A stretch of 64,000 bases of DNA from Aporrectodea caliginosa (taxonomy: Eukaryota; Annelida; Clitellata; Crassiclitellata; Lumbricidae): NCBI GenBank assembly GCA_020284085.1, contig JACEVL010000671.1:1-64000 (forward strand). Direction: 5' to 3'. Each line of letters starts with the position of its first letter. Within the stretch, counting starts at the first letter, position 1. The translations under genes and the position numbers were made by a program. A model generated the notes under the pieces. It was not told the origin of the DNA. It worked only from the letters and a program-made list of their open reading frames with translations, and made no database searches. Below are positions 1 to 10,301 of the stretch, in pieces.

Positions 1-336
1 TCGGTACCATAATAAACTATGATGGATTCAGCATTCTATTGGATTCCACTCTCTTTTCTTCTGAATGAACCGTAAACACAATCCTTCTAATTTGGTTTGT
101 GATTACTGCACGGCATCTATGCGTTGAGGTACTGTATTTATTTATACATTGAAGTACTCTGTTATTATACTAGATCAGATCTTATGCAACTGAACGATTG
201 ATCTGCAATTAATCTATAATATTTTCGTTACAGAGAAGACGGACACTGTCGCTGGTATCTCTTAGTCATATCAACCCACAAGAGAAAGGCTGTTATTATG
301 TGTAATACGAACACAAGATATAGGAATACGACGTAC

Positions 337-682
337 TCGATGGATTCTTGACGCCCATGATGGTCGCTGTTCTATTCATAATCCTCGTGACGAGTGTTGT
401 ATTGGGGAAGTAGGCGAGGATTAAATTTGGGGGTGGAAATGTCAGGTCGCCGTTCAGGTTTGGGGAAACGAAGAAGCTGCTGAAGGCTGTTGCGTTTGAT
501 TTGATGGAAGGCGAGGTCAAGCCTCGCAATGCTGCGAGAAATAGAGTCATGAGGGTCGGCACTAGAACAAATAAGATAGTCCGGATTTTCTTCTGCTTCT
601 GGAGCAACCAGTTCTTCCAGAGCAGCAACCAGAACTGTCTCCAGTTCCTGTAACGCAATTCGTCATCATCATCACTTAGCAC
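337..682 (-). CDS. ABCA-type ABC transporter, N-terminal exon (partial)
   Basis: The minus strand encodes about 115 residues with the start typical of full-size ABCA lipid transporters: a short cytosolic leader, the motif FWLLLWKNWLLQKQKK, then a membrane segment (about residues 36-56). A lumenal stretch with N-glycosylation sequons (NAT, NTT, NRT) follows, as in the first extracellular domain of the ABCA1/ABCA3 group. The frame opens at a GTG, not an ATG. The exon may begin at an acceptor near 648 (TTACAG) or have a 5' exon further right. A GTACGT donor at 336-331 fits the end of the exon, and the codons beyond it look non-coding. The remaining exons would lie left of the window. The family call rests on the KNWLLQK block and is fairly secure; the boundaries are inferred. 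Confidence 0.72.
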
Positions 683-1175
683 TTGTCACTCGACGACATC
701 AACATAAATCATGGCATCAACACATTACGATATTTACATTAGGTCTACATCATCAGTTTCAGTTAATCAACTGTAGGCCTATCATGTGAGGTGAAATAAT
801 GCAACACGATCATCCGATGATGGTAATGCAAGTTTGGTTCTTCTGTTGAAGGATATTATGTTTCTTCTTCCTATTTTTCTTCCTTTTTTCTGCTTCCTAA
901 AGTAAGTAAGTAAGTATATTCTTTATGTAACCAGCTGACAAAGACGCACTCTGGCGCACATACATATTAGGTAAACAGTAAATACAAATTCAGCATTCTA
1001 ACCAAACAAGTCTTCCTCACTCGGTCATCAACTTGGGGTATTTTAGGTTGTGTGCTCTCGGTCTAAGGGCGTAGACTTATTTGCTTTTTTAGTGGCAGTA
1101 ACCCATAGAGAACATGCCTCGGGCTTCCCAGGACAGCAAGAAAGAGTCGAGCGTCGGTGTGATGGCATATTTGCT
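683..1175. other. No gene recognised
   Basis: AT-rich sequence with a short AAGT run near 901-915. I see no coding region, TIR pair or RNA gene. Confidence 0.5.
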
Positions 1176-1352
1176 CATGGGCGTATTTAGGGGGTGGTTT
1201 TACTGGTTCAAACCCACCGAAATAAGTATCCCCACATTTTGTATATGCTTTTACATGGGAAATACCCAAAAACCTTAGTTTTTGCGACCATCTCCAATGG
1301 AAGCCCCCCAAATCTTAAACCCCTCCGAAATGTTTTCTTGGCTACGCCCATG
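1176..1352. mobile_element. 177-bp hAT-like MITE (CATGGGCGTA ends)
   Basis: The ends CATGGGCGTA and TACGCCCATG are inverted. They are flanked by 8-bp direct copies, TATTTGCT (1168-1175) and CATTTGCT (1353-1360), with one mismatch. The ends resemble those of the larger elements at 14851 and 17067, so this is probably a short non-autonomous relative. Confidence 0.7.
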
Positions 1353-1404
1353 CATTTGCTCATACGTCGGATTGGTATCGGTTCATAAGAGCGACATAAC
1401 GAAA

Positions 1405-1905
1405 GTGCGACAAACATCTTTATGTACTCCTTTAAAGACAGTAAATCTATAGACATCGAGTCAAAACATTACATCTAGACTCTGAGTCTAATAAAGTGTC
1501 ATAAAGTGACTTGCTCACCTTCTCTGGTCAAGATCTTTCGCAAAACTGAGAATCTCACAACATTGACTGGTCAGTTTGCGCAATTGTCAAAAACTGAGCC
1601 CATATCTCATTGCCTCATTCGCTCGCTCTCCTATTCACCCCGACATCCGCGTCCCTTTGAGGCTAACATCCGAGTACAGAACCCCGATGTACATCAAAAT
1701 ATAAGTACAATGGCTGGAATTCGCACCTATAATAGTCCTTAGAAGTTGTTCATAACGAACCTCTAAATAAACACAACCCACACATTCTTCAAACAGATTC
1801 TCTCTTACATATATAGAACAAACTCAAGATAAACAATTTGAATAGCCAATAATTTCTGGCTACGAATACACGACCCCTCTAGTATATTTTCAAGAAAACA
1901 GACTG
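1405..1905. other. No gene recognised
   Basis: Unassigned sequence. A single inverted copy of the 16-bp unit of the array at 1926 lies just before it, at about 1387-1403. A 78-codon ORF at 1506-1742 has no recognisable domain. Confidence 0.45.
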
Positions 1906-1925
1906 CGATGTTACAGAATTTGTTA

Positions 1926-2264
1926 CTCTTTTGTTATGTCGCTCTTTTGTTTTGTCGCTCTTTTGTTATGTCGCTCTTTTGTTATGTCGCTCTTTTGTTA
2001 TGTCGCTCTTTTGTTATGTCGCTCTTTTGTTATGTCGCTCTTTTGTTATGTCGCTCTTTTGTTATGTCGCTCTTTCGTTATGTCGCTCTTTTGTTATGTC
2101 GCTCTTTTGTTATGTCGCTCTTTTGTTATGTCGCTCTTTTGTTATGTCGCTCTTTCGTTACGTCGCTCTTTCAAAATGGCAATATTTCTGTCGCTCTTTT
2201 AAAACTGCTCTCGATTTGTCGTTCTTTTGTTATGTCGCTCTTTCATTGTGTCGCTCTTTCGATA
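1926..2264 (+). repeat. 16-bp minisatellite (TTTTGTTATGTCGCTC)n
   Basis: About 15 nearly perfect 16-bp units run to about 2175, followed by degenerate copies to about 2264. Sixteen is not a multiple of three and the unit lacks stops, so all three forward frames stay open. The Cys/Leu/Phe-rich ORFs here are artefacts of that. The array abuts the 3' side of a decayed LINE fragment. Confidence 0.9.
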
Positions 2265-2269
2265 CTAAC

Positions 2270-2758
2270 CAGTCGGATTGTATCTGGGAAGGTATCTCCT
2301 GCGGATCCGTTTATTTATTAGCAAATTGGAGCTCGTTCTTACCCTGCTGCCAAGCAAAATTCCACCACACCGGTGCAGAATACAGCAGTCGGGCCACAGC
2401 AGTGGCTCGCAAAACTTCGTAAAGCGTTATGTCACATAGGCCGTGGGCTGCTATGATGCACAAATGAGGCGCAAAGATTGTTTGGCCCTATTGCACAATC
2501 TAGCTCTATATGCTGCTCAAAACTAAGGGTCTCAGTTAGCATCACTCCTAGGAAATTCTAGTTATTCACTCTTATTGCTCCTGGGATGTTTGCCGGCAAA
2601 TCAACCGGCTCTCTCGCCCTTCTAATTATTATTTCATATGTCTTCTTATGGTTTAATTTAAGGTTACAGTTGTCCGCCAATGCTGCTAATACAGGGCCGT
2701 AGCAAGCTATAATTGCGTCCTGTGCGGCAGTCCTATCGCACCAGAACTTCCACAATAA
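2270..2758 (-). pseudogene. LINE reverse transcriptase fragment
   Basis: Read on the minus strand, the pieces match the thumb end of a Jockey/CR1-type reverse transcriptase: a DNCNLKLNHKKT segment, then LGV-type and ATAVARLLYSAPVWW-type blocks across several frames, then RIRRRYLP. The same blocks occur in order in the better preserved LINE at 27106-27723. Frameshifts and stops show it is dead. The 16-bp minisatellite interrupts its 3' side. Confidence 0.7.
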
Positions 2759-2764
2759 CCAGCT

Positions 2765-3239
2765 ACATTGAGAATGAACTGTTCTATGCGCCCTGGTTGT
2801 AAAAGGCCCCTATTGATACTCGTTACGAGGATACCTTCAAGTATACCTTCTGCGGAAATGGAGCGGGGTTAAGCAGCGGTGCTTTTGCAATTCAAGCGGC
2901 ATCCTATACCCTTGAAAACGTCAAGATGATGCCTCTGATCGAGTTAGTTATAACGGAGAAGGTATTACAGACGCCTACAACACGCTTGAATATACGAAAT
3001 GTCGGATTTTACACGGTTTAACCACGCATTTTCATTTGCATAGTGATGTTTCATTGAGGATGGGACACAGGACGTGACATGCGTTGTTATATAATGCGAC
3101 ATAGTGCTACGAAATGTTGAATTCCATTTGTATTCAGTGGACATCTCAGCTTTTTGGATACTGCTTTTATGGTATGCGGACTGTACATCAAAGGACGATT
3201 CATCAAGGGACTGTTCAGTGTTCATCAAGACTCAAGAGG
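2765..3239. other. No gene recognised
   Basis: Unassigned. An 87-codon minus-strand ORF (2965-3228) shows no domain, signal peptide or conserved pattern, and I do not support it as a gene. Confidence 0.45.
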
Positions 3240-3660
3240 GTTATTGGATTGGTGAAATAATTCTTGCTTAAATAGACGCTGGATTGATGAAAGGAACTTT
3301 TTCTTAAATAGAAGCTGGATTGATAGAAATAATTATTGCTTGTATAGAATTTGGAATGACGAAAATAATTTTGCTTAAATCGATGCTGGATTTATTAAAA
3401 GAATTATTGTTTAAATAGAAGTTGGAATGATGAAAAGAATTCTTGCTTAAACAGAAGCTGGGTTGATTAAAAGAATTCTTGCTTAAATAGAAGCTGGATT
3501 GGTGAAAATAATTATTGTTTAAATAGAAACTGGAATGAGGATAAAAGTTTTTGTATTGAAGTAAAAGTTGGATTGATGAAAGTAGTTTCCTATGAAACTA
3601 GAAGTTGCCGTGATGAAAATAATAATTGCGTCAATAGAAGCTGGATTGATGACTGTTATC
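3240..3660. repeat. Degenerate 36-bp tandem repeat, about 11 copies
   Basis: The unit runs approximately GGATTGATGAAAATAATT then ATTGCTTAAATAGAAGCT. It is about 36 bp long and copies differ by roughly 10-25 percent by eye. Confidence 0.85.
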
Positions 3661-3767
3661 ATGGACATTGGTACTAAAATGTCATAATACGAAACTTATA
3701 TGAAACGGTGAAGAATTATGTTATAATGCGTATAAAATAAGAACGCTAAAACGAAAAAAGGTTCTCA

Positions 3768-3880
3768 TGATGAACAGTTCCTTGATGAAAAGGACTTTGA
3801 TGAACACTGAACAGTCCCCTTGATGAATCGTCCGTGATGAATAGTCCCTTGATGAATGGTCCTTTGATGAACAGTCCTAG
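3768..3880. repeat. Short degenerate TGATGAACAGTCC repeats
   Basis: Six to seven imperfect copies of a TTGATGAACAGTCCC-like word, spaced about 14-22 bp apart. The same word occurs reversed near 3185-3225. Confidence 0.6.
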
Positions 3881-4142
3881 AACGCTTTTATCTCTTCATA
3901 TCCAAAGAGACCGTAGACTTAACGAGAAAGTCACACAAAAACCCACAGAGTTCGCATTCCGCTCAACGTTTCCGGATTGATGGGTCGACTGACTGAGTGA
4001 CTGATTGATTCTCAATTTGATTTATTGTTCTATTTATTGATTGATATATTGATTAAATGATAATGAGTATGTCTGTTAGACAATGTCTAACTGTGTGTCC
4101 AGCGCTCTGCTCTCTTTGTGTCCGTTTGGCTGTCTCTCCATT

Positions 4143-4958
4143 GGTGACCCGTCAAAAGCGCCCGCGACAAATACGACCCGACAAACACGCCCCTACACAT
4201 GCGCCACAGAAAATCCCGACAATTTTGTCATAAAATAGCGACAAATAAGCCCCGACATTGGCGCAACATAGCGGTTAGCACAGCATCTTGGCGATGTAAC
4301 ATAATAGGCCTAGTTGTACCACATAACAGTTGTGCCACATAACAGTTGTACCATAAAACAGTTTCGCCTCCTCCAGATGTTGCCACGTCCTTTGAAGAAC
4401 TTTCGGAACAGTGCCCTCCTCTCTTAGCTCCTGTATACGACTATTCGGGTGACATTTTCACCGGGCGAAAACGACGCAAAAAGCGTGAACCCACTGCTTC
4501 CCATGCCACTGTTGAATGTAACCTACATGATCGTATCGGAGAAAACCTTTCTCGGACAAACAACTCATTAGAAGGTTGGCACCGAGCATTTAAGTAAATC
4601 ATAGACTGCCATCACCCAGCGATCTACAAACTGGTATACAACAGCTATGAGCGGAATAGGACTTTGTGGAGCAAAAGATGGAACATCTCTTGGCTGGGGA
4701 GTTAAGACAGGCAGCCACTAATAAATACGTGCAATTAAATCGACGACTGCAGGTTGTAGCAACAACGGCATGAAATTGTCTTTTATACGAAATAGCCAAC
4801 CACTGTACAGTTATTGGTAAATACTGCCAGACTGGCAACATACTTTTCTTTTATTAATGTTTTCATTAATTATTAAAATTTCGTGCATGCACGGGGGCTC
4901 ATTTGTCGGGTCGCGCTTGTCGGGGCGAAATTGTCACGGGCGTTTCTGTCGGTGCACC
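4143..4958 (+). mobile_element. MULE transposon remnant (816 bp, 9-bp TSD)
   Basis: The ends are inverted over about 45 bp: GGTGACCCGTC...CGCCCG at the left, and GGTGCACCGAC...CGCCCG on the other strand at the right. Flanking 9-mers CTCTCCATT (4134-4142) and CTCTCTATT (4959-4967) differ at one base, and 9 bp is the usual MULE target duplication. A transposase C-terminus lies inside. The paralogous stretch near 21800 lacks the element. Confidence 0.85.
4346..4705 (+). pseudogene. MULE transposase C-terminal fragment
   Basis: The segment reads TGRKRRKKREP, then HDRIGENLSRTNNSLEGWHR, then, after one in-frame TAA at 4596, DCHHPAIYKLV. This run (glycine/arginine-rich stretch, RTNNSLEGWHRAF, HPSIYKLV-type helix) is diagnostic for the end of animal MULE transposases. 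The DDE catalytic part is missing and only the last hundred or so codons survive, so the element cannot be autonomous. Confidence 0.8.
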
Positions 4959-5170
4959 CTCTCTATTTATGATGCACTTGCGCCTAGGGCCTATGTGTAC
5001 GATGTCGTGGATAATATTATACTCGTTGAACGGTAAAAGAAAAGAATAGTGATAAGACAGTTGAAAGCGCTTCGGTTTGTCTCGAAGATGATTACATACA
5101 CAGTTGATAGATGAATAGATTGACAATGAACGGGTTCAGCGAGTTGAGGCATACTAAGTGTTAGCCTTAA

Positions 5171-7182
5171 CCTTCGGAGGCCGAAGTGGGGTAGATTTCT
5201 ACCCCAGCGGTGTTTGGATGTTGATTGCGGAGTAACTGTAGGTAGTCATAACTTGACGTTCCACATGTTTACAAGTTAACACCCCCGACATATTCCCACA
5301 CCAAAACGATCATCATGTCATGTTGTCTGAGAAAGTTATTTCAGTTCAAAGTGTCATGGGGTAGAAATCTACCCCACTTCGGCCTCGGCGTTACTATTTT
5401 TTTCGTTCATAATAAAGATGTATTTATAGAAGATATTATCTCATTGTTATGCTCCAATTAGAAATGAAGTGTTGATTCTACCACGGAATTGAGTTTTAAT
5501 ATTTGCCTAATTCTGAAAATGTCAGTTTCCAAGATGGCGGCCAATATGGCCGCCAAAACAATACATTGTGTATATTTGAACTCATAGATAAGAAGCTACA
5601 ATGACAAATAAAGTGTCCATTGTAATAGTTTCAAGGTCAAGGAATCGAACCATCGCATTGGCAATAGTGTGGGAATAGTACTATCCAAGATGGCGGCCAA
5701 TATGGCCGCCGAAACTCAAAATGAGTATATCTACGCACATAGACAAGCTACAATGACAAATGAAGTGTCCGTTGTGATAGATCCAAGGTCAAGGAATCGA
5801 ACTATCGCATTAGCAATAGTGTGGGAATAGTACTATCAAGATGGCGGCCAATATGGCCGCCAAAACATAAAATGTGTATATCTAAGCTTATTTTTAGGCT
5901 AAAATAACAGATAAAGTGTCGAATGTAATATATTCAGGGTCAAGGAATCGAAAGATCGCAGTGACAATAGTGTGGAAATTTTACTTTCCAAGATGGCGGC
6001 CAATATGACCGTCAACCTTAAGCTATGGGCTCAGATATAGCCATTTGTGTGCTTTGGTGGCCATATTGGCCGCCATCTTGGAAAGCTATATTCCCACGCT
6101 ATTGCGACTGCGATATATCGATTCCTTGACCCCGAAAATATTAAATTCGACGCTTCATTTGCCATTGTATCTTATCTATGAGCTGAGATATACATATTTC
6201 TGTTTTGACGGCCATATTGGCCGCCATCTTGAAAATTTAATTTTTAACACTATTGCTGCTACGAGAAAGCGATTAATTGAACCCGAAAATATTAATTTCG
6301 ACGCTTAATATTTTTATTGTTGAAAATCATTAATGTGAGAAATCCATGTTTGTGTGTTTTGGAGGCCATATTGGCCGCCATCTTGGATAGCAACATTCCC
6401 GTACTATCATAACGAAAAGAAAACTATTTTGTGACACTAAAAATATGAAATTCGATACTTCATTTGTCATTGCACCTTATCTATGAGCTGAGTTATACAT
6501 ATTTTTGTTTTGGCGGCCATATTGGCCGCCATCTTGAAAAGTATCATTTTCACACTATTGCCACTGCGATAGTTCGATTCTTTGACCCTGAATATATTAC
6601 ATTCGACACTTTATCTGTTATTTTAGCCTAAAAATAAGCTTAGATATACACATTTTATGTTTCGGCGGCCATATTGGCCGCCATCTTGATAGTACTATTC
6701 CCACACTATTGCCAGTGCTATATTTCGATTCCTTGACCTTGAAAATATTACAATGGACACTTTATTTTTCATTGTAGCTTATCTATGAGCTTAGATATAC
6801 AAATTTTTGTGTTTTGGCGGCCATATTGGCCGCCATCTTGAATAGTACTATTCCCACACTATTGCCAATGCGATAGTTCGATTCCCTGACCTTGAAACTA
6901 TTACAATGGAGACTACTGTATTTGTCATTGTAGCTTATGTATGAGCTTAGATATACACTTTTTTGTGTTTCGGCGGCCATATTGGCCGCCATCTTGAAAA
7001 GTACTATTCCCACACTATTCCAAATGCGATAGTTCGATTCCTTGACCTTGGAAATATTCGAATCGATACCTCATTTGTCATAGTAGCTTACCTGTGAGCT
7101 GAGATATTACATATTTCTTTGGGGTAGAAAACTACCCCACTTCGGCCTCCGTGTCCTGAATCGGAGCTTCGGCCTCCGAAGG
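5171..7182. mobile_element. piggyBac-like non-autonomous element (TTAA target, 2.0 kb)
   Basis: TTAA occurs at both edges (5167-5170 and 7183-7186), bordering inverted ends CCTTCGGAGGCCGAAG and CTTCGGCCTCCGAAGG. Each end carries two hairpins, CTTCGG-CCGAAG and TGGGGTAGA-CTACCCCA. A third copy of that hairpin block sits internally at 5348-5393. No transposase is present. The body is an inverted array of about 152-bp units (5531-7000). The superfamily is inferred from the TTAA target only; Kolobok also uses TTAA. Confidence 0.75.
5531..7000. repeat. Inverted array of about 152-bp units with AAGATGGCGGC palindromes
   Basis: Four units read AAGATGGCGGCCAATATGG, starting at 5531, 5687, 5838 and 5990. 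Seven more appear reversed, as CCATATTGGCCGCCATCTTG, at 6061, 6212, 6365, 6517, 6668, 6821 and 6973. Between them recur phrases such as ATTCCTTGACC and CACACTATTGCC. The CAAGATGGCGGC word matches the known YY1 consensus. Confidence 0.9.
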
Positions 7183-7206
7183 TTAAGAATACTACAGCCG
7201 CATAAG

Positions 7207-8359
7207 CAGTGGCGTAGCCAGTTATTTTTTCATGGGGGGGCAGTGGGGTGGCAGCTTAAAATTATGGGGTGGCTACCGACGCCTACCGTTGGCAATTAAA
7301 GCGCGTATCGGCATCGCGAGCCATACGCACGATAATTGAGCAATTGAGCAATTGAACAAAATACTGAAAGTAGTCAGGATTGTCATGACATCATTGACAT
7401 GACAGCAATCACATCATTGACATGTCTTAACGTGTCTTAACTCAGTAACTTAAGAACGAAGTAAAAGTCACAATCCGAAAAATTTTCGGCGAAAATAGTA
7501 GTCGTAAGTGAATTTACAAATATATTTTCTTAATTTGTGTAAGTTGTCTTAAACCGAAGCTACAAATATCAGAATGCGAAAAGAAGTTGTTGTCTAATGA
7601 TCAAATGTCTAAATAATAATTGGCACTACAAATTTCACAAACCTAGAATAGATGTATTCTACTGTTTTTGTGGTTAGCAGCAAAAACGTCAACAAACGTG
7701 GTCATGTTGAGAGCCTTGGCTCTCTCTGATTCAATAGAGAGCATACCCAAGCTACTGAGCCTCGAATCTGTCATGCTGTTTCGAAGATATGTCTTTATTC
7801 GTTTCAGTGCAGAAAAACTTCTCTCACAAGCAGAACTGCTAATATAACATAATATAATATATAATAGGCCTATAATATAACAGGTATTGTTACAGCGATC
7901 TGAGAAAGACGGTAGAGCTCATGAAATGCATCTTTGTATGGTTCTAAGAACCTAGCCAACTGCAAAAGAGATATTGGAACTTCACTTCCAGCCTGCTTCT
8001 TGCGTTCGATAAGTCTTCTGGCTTGATGAAGCTCATGTTGCAGATCATTTAAGTTGCTTTCATACGCTGTTGCAAAAGCAGTAATTGTGTCCGGCTTGAG
8101 AAATGATTCGCTCATTGGACTCAGTGACTGTATTCCTGTCATTATTCCACAATTCAATCCTGAAAACCTTCTATCCATTTCAGCAATGATTGAGTCGAGA
8201 ATTGGATAGTAGACTTGCGTTCTGAAATCTCTCTTTCCACTTATGTCTTCTCTCTGTCCAGTGGTCTCCATGACTACTGTATCAGGGATTGGGGGGGGGC
8301 AGCTGGGGTGGCAGCCCTTTCATTTGGGGGGCAGCTGCCCCCCTTGAGAACACTACGAC
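7207..8359 (-). mobile_element. Decayed hAT element, transposase on minus strand
   Basis: It begins CAGTGGCGTAGCC at 7207 and ends near 8359. Flanking words CGCATAAG and CTCATAAG fit a mutated 8-bp target duplication. G-rich runs lie inside both ends. The terminal repeats match poorly, so the right end is uncertain. It lies in duplicate A copy 1, and copy 2 reads through without it. Confidence 0.6.
7653..8271 (-). pseudogene. hAT transposase C-terminal half (ZMYM1-like)
   Basis: From 8271 down, the protein reads RTQVYYPILDSIIAEMDRRF, then LLQLARFLEPYKDAFHELYRLSQIAVTIPV. An AT-rich insert of about 25 bp follows (near 7848-7872), then CERSFSALKRIKTYLRNSM and RLSSLGMLSIE. The CERSFSALKRIK block is the hAT C-terminal dimerisation region, and the series matches the TTF/ZMYM1-like group. 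The zinc finger and first catalytic residues are absent. One small insertion breaks the frame. Confidence 0.85.
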
Positions 8360-8896
8360 CTCATAAGCCACAAAGTTCAAAGCTAAACATTGTTAACGTG
8401 ATAAAAAAGCATACGAATTTCCTCCATGATTCTGTGTGGCTTCATTTGGTTCGGCCATTGTAGTAAAATAACTTTCTTAGAGATTATAGAACCTATCGCA
8501 TAATAATCAGCAGTATCAACGCCGATTTATCAGTAACAAAGTTAAATCCTTTCAGTTTAACTGCAACATATTTTAAACTCTTGCGCGAAATAAGTATTAA
8601 CGTTTTATCCTGTTTATGACGTCATTATTTTATTCAGAATTATCTGTGCGTAATATGCAGTCGGCAGATGCAATGACGTGCTCAAGACGCTGACTAAAAT
8701 TTAGTATCTGTTACTGTGGCATCCCAAATCACAGCTCGGCTCATCCTTCATGGAATACGAGTTAGGCCGTCGGGTCTTTTCCGTCCGTTCTGCTAAGGCC
8801 CGGTGGCTCCTTCACTGCTGGGAACCGGCGCGATCAAGACCCCCGACAGATCAGATCATTGAGGCTGGCGTTTCTGGCAGCTCTACCTGGTCCCCT

Positions 8897-9112
8897 GGGG
8901 CCCGTGGCGCATTGGATAACATCTGGCAAGGAGACCGAGAGGTACCGAGTTCGAGCCCCTGTTGGGCGGATATGCTTTGTGTTTGCAGGCTGTCTGTTCT
9001 GTTAGTAGTTAAGATTTGTGTCTTGTGAATTGCATAATTGTACACTGTAACCGGTTGCGGTGTGTCAACCGGATTGTTGAATAAACGAAAATATATTATT
9101 ATTAAGAACGCC
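8897..9112 (+). mobile_element. tRNA-derived SINE, copy 1
   Basis: The tRNA-like head has an A-box-like GTGGCGCATTGGATAAC and a B-box-like GAGTTCGAGCCCC. Its body is shared with the SINE at 61253-61530. The tail GGTTGCGGTGTGTCAACC...AATAAACGAAAATATAT nearly matches the 3' end of the LINE at 26973-29589. It ends in ATT repeats. Confidence 0.85.
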
Positions 9113-9439
9113 CGTGGGAGCCGTTGATCCTGGGTCCCGCAGCGGCACTCACAAGGTTTGCAGATGTTACCTCTAACTCCACTGAAACTCTCACGGCTTC
9201 GTCGTCTAGACTCATCAGATCACAGGCCGTAATTGGTAGAGCAAAGAGCCAATAGCTCGCGTGTGGGGCTGCCACAGCCTTAAAGCCTTGCTCGATGGTA
9301 TTCGTCAGTAATTATTAGTGATGATGATTATTATTATTATTATTAGGCCTATTAATATTATTTTTTTTACTTCGCCCGAGACAGAAATAATCCCTCAGGC
9401 TCTAAGAAACTATATGAAGAGCGTTTTCGTTCTGGAGTT

Positions 9440-9677
9440 AACGGTCATCCTCACCGGTCAAAAATTGCGTCAAGGTGCCTCGAAATGCAACAGCATTAAA
9501 CCGTTGCGTGCAAATTGAGAGACGCATAAACAAGCGTGCTGCTTCCTGCGGGTCTCCCGAAACAATGGTCAAACGCCGAACTAGCTCTGATAAGAACTCC
9601 CTGCCCTGGGCATTGATGGGACCCAGGGTTTCCATTGCGACTCGAACGAAGTCATAGGTGCTGGGAATTTCTGAGTA

Positions 9678-9690
<13 letters not shown>
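9440..9690 (-). pseudogene. Retroelement-derived fragment (ETLGPINAQG type)
   Basis: The minus strand reads KYSEIPSTYDFVRVAMETLG, then PINAQGREFLSELVRRL and QRFNAVAFRGTL. I know this string as a C-terminal tail attached to many mobile-element proteins in marine invertebrate genomes. It is not a host domain I can name. Both sides are eroded into ATT repeats. Confidence 0.55.
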
Positions 9691-10062
<372 letters not shown>

Positions 10063-10301
10063 GAGAGTTTCGAATCTACGCTGTGACAAGAAAGGTTGGG
10101 CAATTCCACTCCGCACATGAAAATTATATTCTTATCAACAAGTTTCAACTTTCAGCATCACAGACAATGAAAAATATATTCAACACGAAAACAATTGCGT
10201 CATTGAAACGCTAAAGTCCATGAATTAGTTTCAGTAATAGGCCCTACAGATTTAATGGAACTCAGCAAATGTTCATTGACATGATGAAAATGTGTGCATA
10301 G

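Larger units (their letters stand above)
3890..8720 (+). repeat. Segmental duplicate A, copy 1
   Basis: Blocks at about 3890-4142, 4959-5170 and 8360-8720 align in order with 21500-22500. Examples are the GATTGATT run followed by GAGTATGTCT, the GATGCA...GTCGTGGATAAT block, and GTTAACGTGATAAAAA. Everything between those blocks (MULE, TTAA element, hAT remnant) is absent from copy 2, so it was inserted here after duplication or lost there. Confidence 0.7.

Noticed and set aside
1908..2422. Cys/Leu/Phe repeat 'membrane proteins' of 88-163 codons
   Set aside because: Three frames of the same 16-bp repeat; period 16 rules out a selected frame.
3240..3660. CRISPR-like array
   Set aside because: Units are contiguous, degenerate and lack unique spacers; the genome is eukaryotic.
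5171..5395. Hairpins read as rho-independent terminators
   Set aside because: They are the ends of a TTAA element in eukaryotic DNA.
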